64,000 bases of DNA from the NCBI RefSeq assembly GCF_016775155.1, contig NZ_JAEUGD010000031.1, forward strand, positions 186,001-250,000, in the 5' to 3' direction. Positions 1-8,450 of this stretch are shown one piece after another. Position numbers and translations under genes: made by a program. This DNA is from Fulvivirga marina. GTDB lineage: Bacteria; Bacteroidota; Bacteroidia; Cytophagales; Cyclobacteriaceae. Position 1 is the first letter of the stretch. Every line of letters starts with the position of its first letter. The notes under the pieces were generated by a model. That model searched no databases and had not been told where the DNA came from. It saw nothing but the letters and a program-made list of their open reading frames with translations.

Positions 1-444
1 GAGCTAGACGTATTTGACTATTTGGTCAAACCCATAGCTCTCTCCCGCTTTGTAAAAAGCATAGATAAAGTCACTGAATATTATCGCGCCTTCAACTCGG
101 CAAAAGGGAAAACAAAAGAAGAAAATGATTATATCTTTCTGAAAGTAGATAAGAAGATAGTAAAAGTGTTCTTCTCAGAAATACTCTACATCGAAAGTCT
201 CAAAGATTATGTTAGAGTAGTTACCCAATATGAAAATTTTATTACTCACCACAATTTAAGAAGTATTACCAAAGCCCTTCCTGCAAATAAATTTATCCGT
301 ATCCATCGCTCATATACTGTTGCTACAGACAAAATCAGAGCTCTGGAAGGCAATATTGTAGAGGTGCTGGACAAAAAACTACCCATAGGTAGAAATTACC
401 AAAAAAAGATCAAGAAGAAGATACTGGATGAAGGAAATTACTAA
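1..444 (+). CDS. LytTR-family response regulator, 3' part (gene starts before window)
   Basis: The reading frame is open from base 1, so the gene enters from outside the window and about 147 C-terminal residues are seen. The first residues read DYLVKP, the end of a CheY-like receiver with its conserved lysine. A linker and a LytTR DNA-binding domain follow, with the usual core 'EILYIESLKDYVRV' and 'FIRIHRSYTV'. Such proteins bind direct-repeat promoter elements after phosphorylation by a partner kinase, which would lie upstream of the window. The TTG at position 22 is internal and not a start. The family assignment is secure; the target genes are unknown. Confidence 0.93.
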   Translation, partial: ELDVFDYLVKPIALSRFVKSIDKVTEYYRAFNSAKGKTKEENDYIFLKVDKKIVKVFFSEILYIESLKDYVRVVTQYENFITHHNLRSITKALPANKFIRIHRSYTVATDKIRALEGNIVEVLDKKLPIGRNYQKKIKKKILDEGNY

Positions 445-566
445 CCGCTCATATGATTCATTCACCTATCACTTCTACAGGTAATCTAAAACTTATATAT
501 TAGAGCTCCCCTAAGAAACGATTCATTTCTAAATTTGTAGTTATCAGAAGGAAACGATCCTAATTA

Positions 567-2117
567 ATGAGAAATATTTTTATTCTGCTTGTGCTTGGAT
601 GCTTTCAGTTGGCTCATGGGCAAACAACTCCATATTTTGTATTTCCAGACAATTTTGCCTGGAATGTAATTGAGGAGGGGGACACATTGGAGTTTGATCT
701 TAAAATACACCCGGGTAATTCAAAAGACTACCTCTATTCCATCTATGGTGACCGCGGTTTGTCCTTACGTTTTGATTCGCTCGGCAGCTTCTTCTGGTCT
801 CCGTCTTATGACTTAGTAGACAGGGTCCGTGAAAAAGAAGAGTTCAGTGTGATCTTTGAGGCTGTATCAAAGGACGGTAAAAAAATAAGGAAGGAAGTAC
901 CCTTCACTGTGCTTCATAAAAACAGGCCCCCTGTGGTTGATGAGCTTCCGGTTTTCTATGTAAAACAATATTCAGCCAATGAATTTAACCTCAATCAGCT
1001 CAACCAAATCAGAGATCTTGATGAAGATCCTATAGTTTTTAAACCTATTTTATCTGCTATGCCGGAAGGTGCCGACCTTACCGAGCTTGGCATCTTTACC
1101 TGGAAACCATCAAGAAACCAGTTCAGAGCTTTGAGGCGTGAACCACTAAAGGTTTCATTCATTGTACAAGACCAGCCAGAGAAATCAGAGGTTACAGGCA
1201 CTTTGGTAATAGCACCTACGCAGCTAGACCTTCCTCCTGAAATTACAATGGTACCCAATGACACACTCCTCACTATAGATGAAGACGAGGTGCTAAATCT
1301 GAATTTTTATGTATCTGACCCCAACGGAGATGATAATATCAAAGATGTAGGATTTGTTTCTAACGACATGCGGGTATCAAAAACCTCTCTAAAACGAAAC
1401 ACTGCTACACAATGGGAGTTTACCTGGATCCCTGGTTATGACTTTGTAGGTGAAGCTGAAAGCAGCAGCCTCGTAGAGTTGATCTTTTATGTTATCGATG
1501 AATCAAACAAAAGGTCTGAAAGGGCTCTGAACGTTAAGATAATGGACACAGAAAACCTGGAGCAAAAAGACCAGAGATTATACAGTAAATACAGAAGTAT
1601 GTTGGTTCAGACTATGGACCTCATAGACCAACTGGACGAAAACCAGAAAAGGCTAAACAAACAGCTAAGACAAGCTAAAAAGGGAAAAAGAAAAAGGTCT
1701 ATACTTAATGCCTCTCTAGGTGCCATCACTGGTGTATCACCCGTGTTTATGGAGAATGACAGCAAAGATTATGTCACAGGGGTTGGAGGTACAGCTGTAA
1801 TGACCCTGGGTACTCTGGAAGCCACCGAAGTACTTGGCCGGTCAAAAGATGATATTATGGAAAAGCTCAAGCTTAATATTGATATTAGAAACCAGTTACA
1901 GGCAGAGGGTGACCAGTTTGCAAGACAATACGCACTAAAGTCACAGCGAAGGGATAAAAACTTTTATGTAGACATTGATAAGCTTAAAGCTCAGCTCAAC
2001 AACAAAAAAATGATTTTGCTAGAGCTTGATGCCGGCTGGGAAAACCCAAATAAGTCCACCGACAAAAATATCCGCAAAAAATTCCCGGATTTTAACAATG
2101 AAGGCTTTGAAGAATAG
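567..2117 (+). CDS. Secreted protein with Ig/cadherin-like repeats and C-terminal coiled coil, unknown function
   Basis: 516 residues. An N-terminal signal peptide ends in AHGQ. Residues about 25-325 contain three beta-rich segments, each closing with an aromatic-W-x-P motif (FFWSPSYD, FTWKPSRN, FTWIPGYD), typical of putative Ig-like or cadherin-like domains in exported Bacteroidota proteins. Residues about 330-380 are a lysine-rich predicted coiled coil, followed by a glycine-containing segment and another helical region. It was not recognised as a named family. An AT-rich TAAATTTG at 530-537 fits the Bacteroidota -7 promoter element, but no clear -33 element was found. It could be a periplasmic scaffold or a gliding/adhesion accessory protein; that is only a guess. 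Confidence 0.8.
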   Translation: MRNIFILLVLGCFQLAHGQTTPYFVFPDNFAWNVIEEGDTLEFDLKIHPGNSKDYLYSIYGDRGLSLRFDSLGSFFWSPSYDLVDRVREKEEFSVIFEAVSKDGKKIRKEVPFTVLHKNRPPVVDELPVFYVKQYSANEFNLNQLNQIRDLDEDPIVFKPILSAMPEGADLTELGIFTWKPSRNQFRALRREPLKVSFIVQDQPEKSEVTGTLVIAPTQLDLPPEITMVPNDTLLTIDEDEVLNLNFYVSDPNGDDNIKDVGFVSNDMRVSKTSLKRNTATQWEFTWIPGYDFVGEAESSSLVELIFYVIDESNKRSERALNVKIMDTENLEQKDQRLYSKYRSMLVQTMDLIDQLDENQKRLNKQLRQAKKGKRKRSILNASLGAITGVSPVFMENDSKDYVTGVGGTAVMTLGTLEATEVLGRSKDDIMEKLKLNIDIRNQLQAEGDQFARQYALKSQRRDKNFYVDIDKLKAQLNNKKMILLELDAGWENPNKSTDKNIRKKFPDFNNEGFEE

Positions 2118-2293
2118 GAAGGGCCAACTCTTTCATCCTCTTCTCTGAGTTTTCACTGAAAATGAGACAGGTATATATTTCAACAAATAGATTGCATGTT
2201 TAAACTTTTATTATTTATTAGGGTTACTAAACTATCTTGAACCTAATATAGGTCAGATGTATAATATTATAGTTGGAACCTAATAGAAATTAG

Positions 2294-2680
2294 ATGGGCC
2301 TGTTGAGTATATTCGAATCAGACAAAGATGGCAGAAGAAAAAGTCATATTAAGAATTTGATTTCTGTAGCAATGGCAGATGGTCATCTTGCCGATGAGGA
2401 ATGGGCTCTGCTCTCCAAAATAGCACATCATTTGGGCATGAGCAGTGAAGCCATTCAAAATATCAGAAACAACCCGGAAGAAGTAAAGTTCATTGCTCCT
2501 AAAAAGTATGAAGAAAAGCTTCAGCAAGTAACCGACTTGGTTGCGGTAATGATGGTTGACGGCGATATAGACCAGAATGAATTAGAGTTATGTAAAAAAT
2601 TAGCATTAAAACTTGATCTGCTACCCCGTGTAGTCAGTGATATGATTAATAATGCTTGTTATCAAACGAAAGAGAATTAA
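2294..2680 (+). CDS. TerB-like (tellurite resistance TerB family) protein
   Basis: 128 residues, all helical. It has the TerB pattern of two similar halves, each with an acidic D-G-x-(I/L)-x-x-x-E metal-binding-like stretch: 'MADGHLADEEWALL' and 'MVDGDIDQNELELC'. TerB-like domains are found in stress and phage-defence contexts and are thought to bind metal. The N-terminus 'MGLLSIFESDKDG' suggests a cytoplasmic protein that could associate with the membrane. The gene stands alone; its end is about 70 bases before the hydrolase gene start chosen here. The decamer GAACCTAATA occurs twice in the upstream 60 bases. Confidence 0.75.
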   Translation: MGLLSIFESDKDGRRKSHIKNLISVAMADGHLADEEWALLSKIAHHLGMSSEAIQNIRNNPEEVKFIAPKKYEEKLQQVTDLVAVMMVDGDIDQNELELCKKLALKLDLLPRVVSDMINNACYQTKEN

Positions 2681-2748
2681 GCGCTCAGCTCTATCAGGTA
2701 TCAGGCCCATTCATTTTTCTAATACAAAGCTTACAGTTATATTGCTTC

Positions 2749-3576
2749 ATGACTGAAGCAATAGAATTTAAAACCAGCGATAACCTTAAGCTCTGGGGAC
2801 AGGTATGGTTTCCGGAGACAGACGCAAAAGGCATAGTAATCCTTATCCACGGGTTTGGAGAACACATTCAACGATATGATCATGTAGCCAAAGCCTTCAA
2901 TAAAGCTAATTATGTTTTAGCAGGCATCGATCTCAGAGGCCATGGAAAATCAGAAGGCATAAGAGGGCACACTCCTTCCTACAATCATCTTTTAAATGAT
3001 CTCAGACAATTTACTGATATAATCAAAGACAAATTTTCCACGCTGCCACTTTTCATTTATGGGCATAGCATGGGGGGTAATGTTACTGCCAATTTTCTAC
3101 TCAGGGGTAATGAGCAGGATTTTACAGCTGCAATAATTACCTCTCCCTGGCTGAAGCTCAGGTTTGACCCTCCCAAAATAAAGGTAGCCATGGGTAGGTT
3201 AGTACGTAAGATCTACCCCAAATACGCTGAACATAACAATCTGAACCCCAACGACCTCTCTAGAGATACCGCTGTTGGTAAGGCTTACGCAGAAGACCCA
3301 TTGGTAAACAACAAAATAACCACGGAGATGTACTTTTCAATTGTAGAAGCAGGGGACTGGGCTCTTCAAAATGCTACCTCCATTCAGACTCCGGTGTTAA
3401 CCATGCACGGTACCGATGACCCCATTACATCACCACAAGCTTCCGAAATGTTTGCCAGAAAAATGACTTCAGAGTATAAAGTATGGGAAGGCATGTATCA
3501 TGAACCTCATAATGAATTAGGAAAAGAAGAGGTTATTGATACAATTGTGCAATGGGTCAAACAACACACGCCATGA
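2749..3576 (+). CDS. Alpha/beta hydrolase, monoacylglycerol-lipase type (serine aminopeptidase S33 fold)
   Basis: 275 residues from the ATG at 2749. An upstream in-frame ATG at 2656 would overlap the TerB-like gene and add a segment without family similarity, so it was rejected. Visible motifs are the oxyanion-loop HGFGEH near residue 34, DLRGHGKSEG near 61, and nucleophile elbow GHSMGG with Ser107. A late Asp in 'HGTDDPIT' and His in 'MYHEPHNE' complete the triad. This architecture is that of lysophospholipase/monoacylglycerol lipases. It overlaps the next gene by ATGA, so the two are translationally coupled. No signal peptide is visible, so it is probably cytoplasmic. Confidence 0.9.
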   Translation: MTEAIEFKTSDNLKLWGQVWFPETDAKGIVILIHGFGEHIQRYDHVAKAFNKANYVLAGIDLRGHGKSEGIRGHTPSYNHLLNDLRQFTDIIKDKFSTLPLFIYGHSMGGNVTANFLLRGNEQDFTAAIITSPWLKLRFDPPKIKVAMGRLVRKIYPKYAEHNNLNPNDLSRDTAVGKAYAEDPLVNNKITTEMYFSIVEAGDWALQNATSIQTPVLTMHGTDDPITSPQASEMFARKMTSEYKVWEGMYHEPHNELGKEEVIDTIVQWVKQHTP

Positions 3577-4154
3577 AAGTTGGTATTCTCATATTCAATG
3601 AGGTGGAGGTCCTGGATTTTGCTGGACCATTTGAGGTCTTCTCTCTAACAGAAACCCTGGACAGAACAAAAATATTCGATGTATCGCTGGTAGGGCAAAC
3701 ATTACAAACTATTAAAGCCCGTAATGGACTTCAGGTAGTACCCAATTACAACTTTGAAAGTCACCCTCCCTATGATATTGTCATAATACCCGGAGGCTAT
3801 GGAGCTGTGGAAATAGAAATTAATAACGTTGCGGTGATTGAATGGATCACCAAACAGTACAATACAACAAAAATTCTGGCTTCAGTCTGTACCGGGGCTT
3901 TTTTGCTGGCTAAGGCCGGTTTATTAAAAGAGCGGAAAGCTACAACACACTGGATGGATCTTTACAGACTTGAAAATGATTTTCAGGATATTGAAGTCAT
4001 TAGGGGTGCAAAATTTGTAGACCAAGGCAAAATCATAACTTCCGGTGGCATTTCAGCAGGTATCAATATGTCGTTCCACCTTATAAAAAGGCTTTTCGGA
4101 GCTGAAATTGCTAAAAACACTGCAAGAAGAATGGAATACAGTATTAACATTTAG
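3573..4154 (+). CDS. DJ-1/PfpI family protein (isonitrile-hydratase / GlxA N-domain type)
   Basis: 193 residues from the ATG at 3573, which overlaps the hydrolase stop as ATGA. The protein is a complete DJ-1/PfpI domain: 'KVGILIFNEVEVLDFAGPFEVF' style start, the 'IIPGG' turn, nucleophile elbow 'SVCTGAF' with Cys106, and the 'TTHW' histidine at 126. This is the pattern of the InhA/isonitrile hydratase branch and of the N-terminal domain of GlxA-type AraC regulators. It has no HTH domain, so it is an enzyme-like stand-alone version. Possible activities include isonitrile hydratase or a glyoxalase/deglycase-like role. The coupling to a lipase-like hydrolase is conserved only within what I can see here. 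Confidence 0.88.
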   Translation: MKVGILIFNEVEVLDFAGPFEVFSLTETLDRTKIFDVSLVGQTLQTIKARNGLQVVPNYNFESHPPYDIVIIPGGYGAVEIEINNVAVIEWITKQYNTTKILASVCTGAFLLAKAGLLKERKATTHWMDLYRLENDFQDIEVIRGAKFVDQGKIITSGGISAGINMSFHLIKRLFGAEIAKNTARRMEYSINI

Positions 4155-4174
4155 ATAAAAGAATAAACTATATA

Positions 4175-4687
4175 ATGTCAACACCAGTTATCGAATCAGA
4201 AAGGATTTCATTAATGAGTACAACAGAACCTGATCTGGATTTTGTTACTGTACTTGAGTCGCACCCGGATAATAGACACTACATTATGACTTACACCAGA
4301 GAGCAACACCTTGGAGTAATAGCTGACAGTAATGAACAGCATTTGATTATAATTGATAAGGGAACTAATGAAAAAGCAGGATTTGTTATACTGGGGGGAT
4401 TAAATAACCCACACCATTCTCTTGAGCTAAGACGAATAATCGTAGATAAAAAAGGAAAGGGACTAGGTACTGAAACGTTACAATTAATCAAGAAATATTG
4501 TTTCGAGATACTACAGATGCATCGGCTTTGGCTCGATGTAGTAGAAGACAATCAAAAGGCAATTTATATTTATGCCTCGGCCGGATTTAAAAGTGAGGGC
4601 CTCCTCAGAGAGGCTGCAATTTTTGATCGAGAGTATAAGAGCTTGAAACTTATGTCAATACTCAAAAATGAGTATTTAGCGGAATAA
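4175..4687 (+). CDS. GNAT family N-acetyltransferase (RimJ/RimL-like)
   Basis: 170 residues. It has the GNAT layout: N-terminal strand 'ESERISLMSTTEPDLDFV', the acetyl-CoA loop 'RRIIVDKKGKGLGTETLQL' around residue 90 (R/Q-x-x-G-x-G/A motif), and the C-terminal 'QKAIYIYASAGFKSEGLLREA', which matches RimL-type acetyltransferases acting on protein N-termini or small amines. It starts about 20 bases after the DJ-1 gene and may be the third gene of that operon. The substrate cannot be told from sequence. Confidence 0.88.
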   Translation: MSTPVIESERISLMSTTEPDLDFVTVLESHPDNRHYIMTYTREQHLGVIADSNEQHLIIIDKGTNEKAGFVILGGLNNPHHSLELRRIIVDKKGKGLGTETLQLIKKYCFEILQMHRLWLDVVEDNQKAIYIYASAGFKSEGLLREAAIFDREYKSLKLMSILKNEYLAE

Positions 4688-4785
4688 AAATCATTTATTT
4701 TTTCCGAAAAGTCAGGTTACATTAGGATAACTTATTGAATCTATTAAGTATCCAAGACTATTAATAAACTTATAACCAATTAGAT

Positions 4786-5370
4786 ATGAAATTAAACCAT
4801 CTCCTAAAAACATATTTATTTACCCCAATAGTCATAACTCTTTTTTCATTTACACTTTCCTTTGCCCAGACTGTTAACAGTAATTGGGAGCAGGATTTGT
4901 CAAAGTCCATGGAAGCGTTCAGCAATTGTGAAAGTGCTGGGGGCAGTAGCAGTGAATGTTACAAGTATCTAGGCCAATCTATTAATACCGTATATAAAAT
5001 CAATGACTTTTACTCTAAAGAAAGTGGTAGGTATATGAGCCCTAATGAAATTGCCGACTTTGTTAGTAACGAGGGAAAATGGGAGCTTCTAGGACATGCA
5101 TATGATAAGAATGCCCTAAATAAAGCCCAGGATTATGCTAATTCCAAAAAGGCAACAATTGCTGTTTATAAAGGTGAAGATGGTCAGGGTCATGTAGCTT
5201 TAATACTTCCAGGTGATCTACAAGCTTCTGGTTCGTGGGGCATCAAGGTCCCTAATTCAGCCTCATTCTTTCTAAGCAACTATAAGAAGTCATATATTGG
5301 CAAGGGTCTTTCATACGCTTTCACCAAGGACATGTTAAAAGATGTAGTTGTTTATAGCAGAAAATACTAA
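4786..5370 (+). CDS. Secreted protein of unknown function
   Basis: 194 residues with a clear signal peptide (cleavage after SFAQ). The mature part has two cysteines (about residues 46 and 57) that could form a disulfide. A conserved-looking C-terminal half contains 'WELLGHAYDKNALNKAQDYA' and 'GQGHVALILPG', a layout reminiscent of secreted amidase/CHAP-like peptidoglycan enzymes in which a histidine sits in a GHVA strand. I see no convincing catalytic cysteine in the usual position, so I do not assign an enzyme. The gene is monocistronic, with a hairpin after the stop. Confidence 0.7.
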   Translation: MKLNHLLKTYLFTPIVITLFSFTLSFAQTVNSNWEQDLSKSMEAFSNCESAGGSSSECYKYLGQSINTVYKINDFYSKESGRYMSPNEIADFVSNEGKWELLGHAYDKNALNKAQDYANSKKATIAVYKGEDGQGHVALILPGDLQASGSWGIKVPNSASFFLSNYKKSYIGKGLSYAFTKDMLKDVVVYSRKY

Positions 5371-5373
5371 TAA

Positions 5374-5430
5374 AGCCTCCGTACCCCGCTTACTCTTTCC
5401 CCGCTCCAGGAAAGAGATATGGCGGAAGCT
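5374..5430 (+). terminator. Nested hairpin after the secreted-protein gene, possible terminator
   Basis: Immediately after the stop codon at 5370, CTCTTTCC and GGAAAGAG form an 8-bp stem with a short loop. AGCCTCCG and CGGAAGCT flank it as an outer stem with a bulge. Only a weak T-stretch (ATTTTCAT) follows, so it may act as a terminator or as an mRNA 3'-end stabiliser. Confidence 0.5.
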
Positions 5431-5521
5431 ATTTTCATCATATCCCTTAGAAAGCACTCCTAATATTTAAAGTCTATATATTCTATGCTTATATTCGGCG
5501 AAAATTTATAAGCTGAATATC

Positions 5522-7117
5522 ATGTACCTTTTCATACCCGGTCGCCACCACATTCTTACAGATTTTCAATTCAAGTACCTGTACCGATTGGTTAACACCA
5601 GTCTGCACGCAGTCAAAGATGTAAACGGCAAAACCATTGGAAATAATGAGCCTGTTGAGGCCATTATATTTGCTGTTACTTCTGCCAATCATGCCGGCAC
5701 AAAGAGAAACCCTATTCCCTTTTACCTCAGGGCTATGATGATCCAGGAGTTTTCCAAAGACCTGCCTGTACCCTGCTATGTCTATGGCGTCGACGATGTT
5801 GGTGTACTTGAAAACTTTGCTTCTTATACTTTGAAACAAGTAAGACACCAAAGTGACCAGGCACTCCGTCTTGCTCCTGAAAATACGCTTGTTGTTTGTT
5901 CAACCCCAGTGATGAACATGTATGAAGCCATAGGCTACAGGATACTTCCTGCTGAGCTTCAGGACCGGAAGACCCAGAAATTTCATGCGCCCTTACCCTG
6001 GGATATTGTAGATCTCATTACCGCCAATGATACCTGGGAGTCTGACGATGAAATTATTGATAAGCTTCACATATCCAGCTATAAGATTTGGAAAAACTAC
6101 AGGCTAGGCCAAAAAGTTCAGACGATCCTCAATGATCCGATCATTGGAGATGATGGAGACATCACCGAGTCGAGAGATTATGGCAGCTATGTACGCCAGA
6201 TGGATGAAATAGCAGAAATTAAGTACAAAGACACCGCGGCGTACATCCAGCCTGGCAAAATTGGAGATATAGGTTGTGCCGTAGGTTCATGGCTAAAGCA
6301 GGCCAGTGAAGACACTAAACTGCGTGAGTCTGACTTCTATGGTATAGAAGTCGCCCGCCAACTGTTTGACATCTGCAACCAGAGAAAACACAATGGCGAG
6401 TTTGGCAATCCCAATGTGTTCTTTGCCCAAAAGAATGCCGTAACCTCATTGGTCTTTGAGGATAACTCCATGAACACGATCCATACTTCGTCTTTGACTC
6501 ATGAGATTGAATCATATGGTAGCCGGGCCGACCTGTTGAGTTTTATTCAAAACAGGTATAACGAGCTTGAAATGGGTGGCGTATGGATCAACCGCGATGT
6601 AATAGGCCCCGAGGATGGTGATGCCATGATTTATATGCAACTCAACCAAACCGACGGTCGCAACGAGGATTTTGAAAAGGAGTTTGATAGCACGGCTGAC
6701 CTCTGTAATTACCTAAATGAGCTCTCTACCTTTGCCCGCTTTAAGCGGTTCACCAAGGATTTCAGAAAACAAGAAAACGACCAGATTCAGTATGATATCA
6801 AAACCATAAACGGTGAAGAATACATCTACCTTAAGCTCAAAGATGCTGCCGAGTACATGCTCACCAAAGACTACACGGACAACTGGCAAAGCGAAATGCA
6901 CGAACGTTTCTGCTTCTGGAGCATCAGCGACTGGAAACAAAACCTGGATGAAGCAGGCTTTAGAATTGAAGATAGCTCCAATGCCTACACCAATCCATGG
7001 ATAGCTCAAAATAGATTTGAAGGTAAAGTAAGGTTATTTGCTCTGGAAGATGATATACTGAAAGAACTGCCTCATCCGCCGACCAATGCTTTGATTGTGG
7101 CGAGGAAGGTTGGGTAG
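5522..7117 (+). CDS. Probable nucleotidyltransferase-like domain fused to a class I SAM-dependent methyltransferase
   Basis: 531 residues. Residues about 240-430 carry a class I methyltransferase fold: motif I 'IGDIGCAVGSW' near 248-258, followed by 'FYGIEVARQL' (acidic ribose-binding strand) and 'MNTIHTSSLTHEI' (motif IV region). The N-terminal 150 residues start 'YLFIPGRHHILTDFQ' and include 'TSANHAGTKRNPIPFYLRAMMI'. That order resembles the GRFxPxH loop and GSxxxxTxxNPF segment of NadM-type nucleotidyltransferases, although the second histidine of the HxGH-type motif is not well conserved. If correct, it is a two-domain enzyme. No substrate can be assigned. It stands alone; the start at 5522 is the first ATG after an AT-rich leader. 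Confidence 0.72.
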   Translation: MYLFIPGRHHILTDFQFKYLYRLVNTSLHAVKDVNGKTIGNNEPVEAIIFAVTSANHAGTKRNPIPFYLRAMMIQEFSKDLPVPCYVYGVDDVGVLENFASYTLKQVRHQSDQALRLAPENTLVVCSTPVMNMYEAIGYRILPAELQDRKTQKFHAPLPWDIVDLITANDTWESDDEIIDKLHISSYKIWKNYRLGQKVQTILNDPIIGDDGDITESRDYGSYVRQMDEIAEIKYKDTAAYIQPGKIGDIGCAVGSWLKQASEDTKLRESDFYGIEVARQLFDICNQRKHNGEFGNPNVFFAQKNAVTSLVFEDNSMNTIHTSSLTHEIESYGSRADLLSFIQNRYNELEMGGVWINRDVIGPEDGDAMIYMQLNQTDGRNEDFEKEFDSTADLCNYLNELSTFARFKRFTKDFRKQENDQIQYDIKTINGEEYIYLKLKDAAEYMLTKDYTDNWQSEMHERFCFWSISDWKQNLDEAGFRIEDSSNAYTNPWIAQNRFEGKVRLFALEDDILKELPHPPTNALIVARKVG

Positions 7118-7209
7118 AGTCGATTCTATCCCTGTAAGATGGGAAGAGTGTGTGTGGTTCGGAATCAACTTGTCATGTACTTCTTTACTTTTTGTACTAT
7201 ATTCAATAA

Positions 7210-7267
7210 TTGAACGGACGCTCAAGATCATAAAGGGTCCGTAGCGGATGTGCTACCGGGGTGGGAT
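7210..7267. repeat. Palindromic repeat, copy A (downstream of the first XRE gene)
   Basis: Two short inverted repeats lie in tandem: TTGAACG-GA-CGCTCAA (one mismatch) and GTAGC-GGATGT-GCTAC, joined by a spacer ending in GGGTCC and followed by CGGGGTGGGA. The same order is found at 62923-62976 and, degenerate, at 62217-62258. The stems differ in sequence but keep pairing, as expected if the hairpin is what is conserved. The rest of the gene-free stretch 7118-7448 shows nothing else I can support. Confidence 0.65.
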
Positions 7268-7448
7268 CATATTTATTTGTCATCCATATTGAAAATTGCT
7301 CCTATGAAGATCGCAGAGTCCTCTACGAGTCTACGAGAGACTCTGCTGGGAACGAAAAAAAATCCAATTATAGCCGGCATACTTACCCCAATCGGTTGCA
7401 GGATCGCTGCACTTAACCTACGACCTAAAATAAGGAAGACATTAAAAT

Positions 7449-7661
7449 TCACTTACCCTTGGTAGATACCAACAGCTCCCTTACATCAACATCAAGTGCT
7501 TTAGCTACCTGAAACAAACTCTCGATTCTTGGCTGCATATCATTTCTACACCACTTTGAAATCGTATTGGAGTTCATATCTATCTCTTCAGCTAACCAAT
7601 TGTTTGTTTTGCCTCGTTCTGCCAAAACTGCTTTTATCCTGTTATAAATAGGCTTAGCCAT
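7449..7661 (-). CDS. Small XRE-family HTH regulator (copy 1)
   Basis: 70 residues from the ATG at 7661; an in-frame ATG two codons upstream (7667) is also possible. It is almost wholly a Cro/C1-type helix-turn-helix: 'NNWLAEEIDMNSNTISKWCRNDMQP' holds helices 2 and 3, and 'LFQVAKALDVDVRELL' the closing helices. It is clearly paralogous to the protein at 62588-62803, sharing NDMQP and DVDVRELL blocks and a lysine-rich tail. It is divergent from the small gene at 7800, with about 135 AT-rich bases between them, so it probably represses that promoter and its own. No restriction or toxin gene is adjacent. Confidence 0.88.
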   Translation of the reverse strand: MAKPIYNRIKAVLAERGKTNNWLAEEIDMNSNTISKWCRNDMQPRIESLFQVAKALDVDVRELLVSTKGK

Positions 7662-7799
7662 TAACATCTCTTTTGATTCTCAAGTCAAAAATAAACAAGA
7701 AAAACAAACGCATGACAGACAATAATATGCTTTATTAGAAGATTTAAAGATCTTTAAATAAACTTTAAAATAATTTTATAGTTACTTAAAATTCTATGT

Positions 7800-8121
7800 A
7801 TGGAAATTAAAGATTTGATCATTCAACTTATCTGCCAAGATCTTAAACACAACAGACTAACCAAATCGCTTTCAAAATTAGGGTTAGACGATCGTGGATT
7901 ATATGATCTTGATATGCTAACCATTATATATATCTAATTTAATGGGAGTGCAAGGAGACAAACTATCTGATGCATTTTCAGATGTATGCTTCAATTTTTT
8001 GAAGGAAGTGGATCAGATCAATAGCTTTGAATTGGAGAATGAAGTTTCTCTCATTGCTACTCAATGCTATGAGATGTTGAAATCTTTAGTGGAAATAGAG
8101 CCCCTTCTGGGCCGTATTTAA
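7800..8121 (+). pseudogene. Small protein gene, apparently frameshifted (or two tiny overlapping-style genes)
   Basis: Frame 1 runs from ATG 7800 to TAA 7937 (45 residues, starting MEIKDLIIQLICQDLKHN). A second frame from ATG 7942 to TAA 8121 encodes 59 residues (starting MGVQGDKLSDAFSDVC). Both parts look like coding sequence, and the junction lies in a (TA)n-rich run at about 7923-7934. Adding two bases (one TA) there would join them as '...MLTIIYISNLMGVQ...' into one helical protein of about 106 residues. That suggests a slipped dinucleotide repeat: decay, phase variation or a sequencing error. Unknown family; divergent from the XRE gene. Confidence 0.55.
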
Positions 8122-8450
8122 TCTATTTCTCCCTACCTAGCTCAAGCTTCCGTGACTGTTGCACAACTGCTTATGCTACATAGCAATGTCTCGTCCTAAA
8201 ATACGCCTGCATGTGTCACTAACGAAATCAAGCTACACCCATCATAGATATCAGTTAATCAATAACTTAACTTATAGACTTTATAAACAAGGTTGGAGTT
8301 TGCTATTAAAAGAGGATAAAACAGGCTTCACATGTAGCAACAAATACATTAGAAAAATCTGGTACTTGGCACAAAACATTTTAAATTGCTTGAAGCGCAA
8401 GAAAATCAGGCCAAATTTGCAGGTCTGAATTTTACCTAACTACCTAACGA
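8122..8450. other. Intergenic stretch without a supported gene
   Basis: About 330 bases. A reading frame of roughly 80 codons (from an ATG at 8186) exists, but its composition (many Lys, Ser, Tyr, no domain pattern) and lack of a ribosome-binding site give no support for a gene. I see no strong inverted repeat here. Confidence 0.5.

Noticed and set aside
995-1273. Minus-strand frame within the Ig-like protein gene
   Set aside because: Lies wholly within a well-supported gene, with no domain pattern; treated as a shadow frame, as were the other overlapping frames across the window.
4786-5370. CHAP/NlpC-type amidase
   Set aside because: A GHVALILPG strand is suggestive but no catalytic cysteine is found in the proper position, so the enzyme call was withheld.
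8159-8428. Frame of about 89 codons from a TTG
   Set aside because: Composition and absence of a ribosome-binding site or domain pattern give no support; treated as intergenic.
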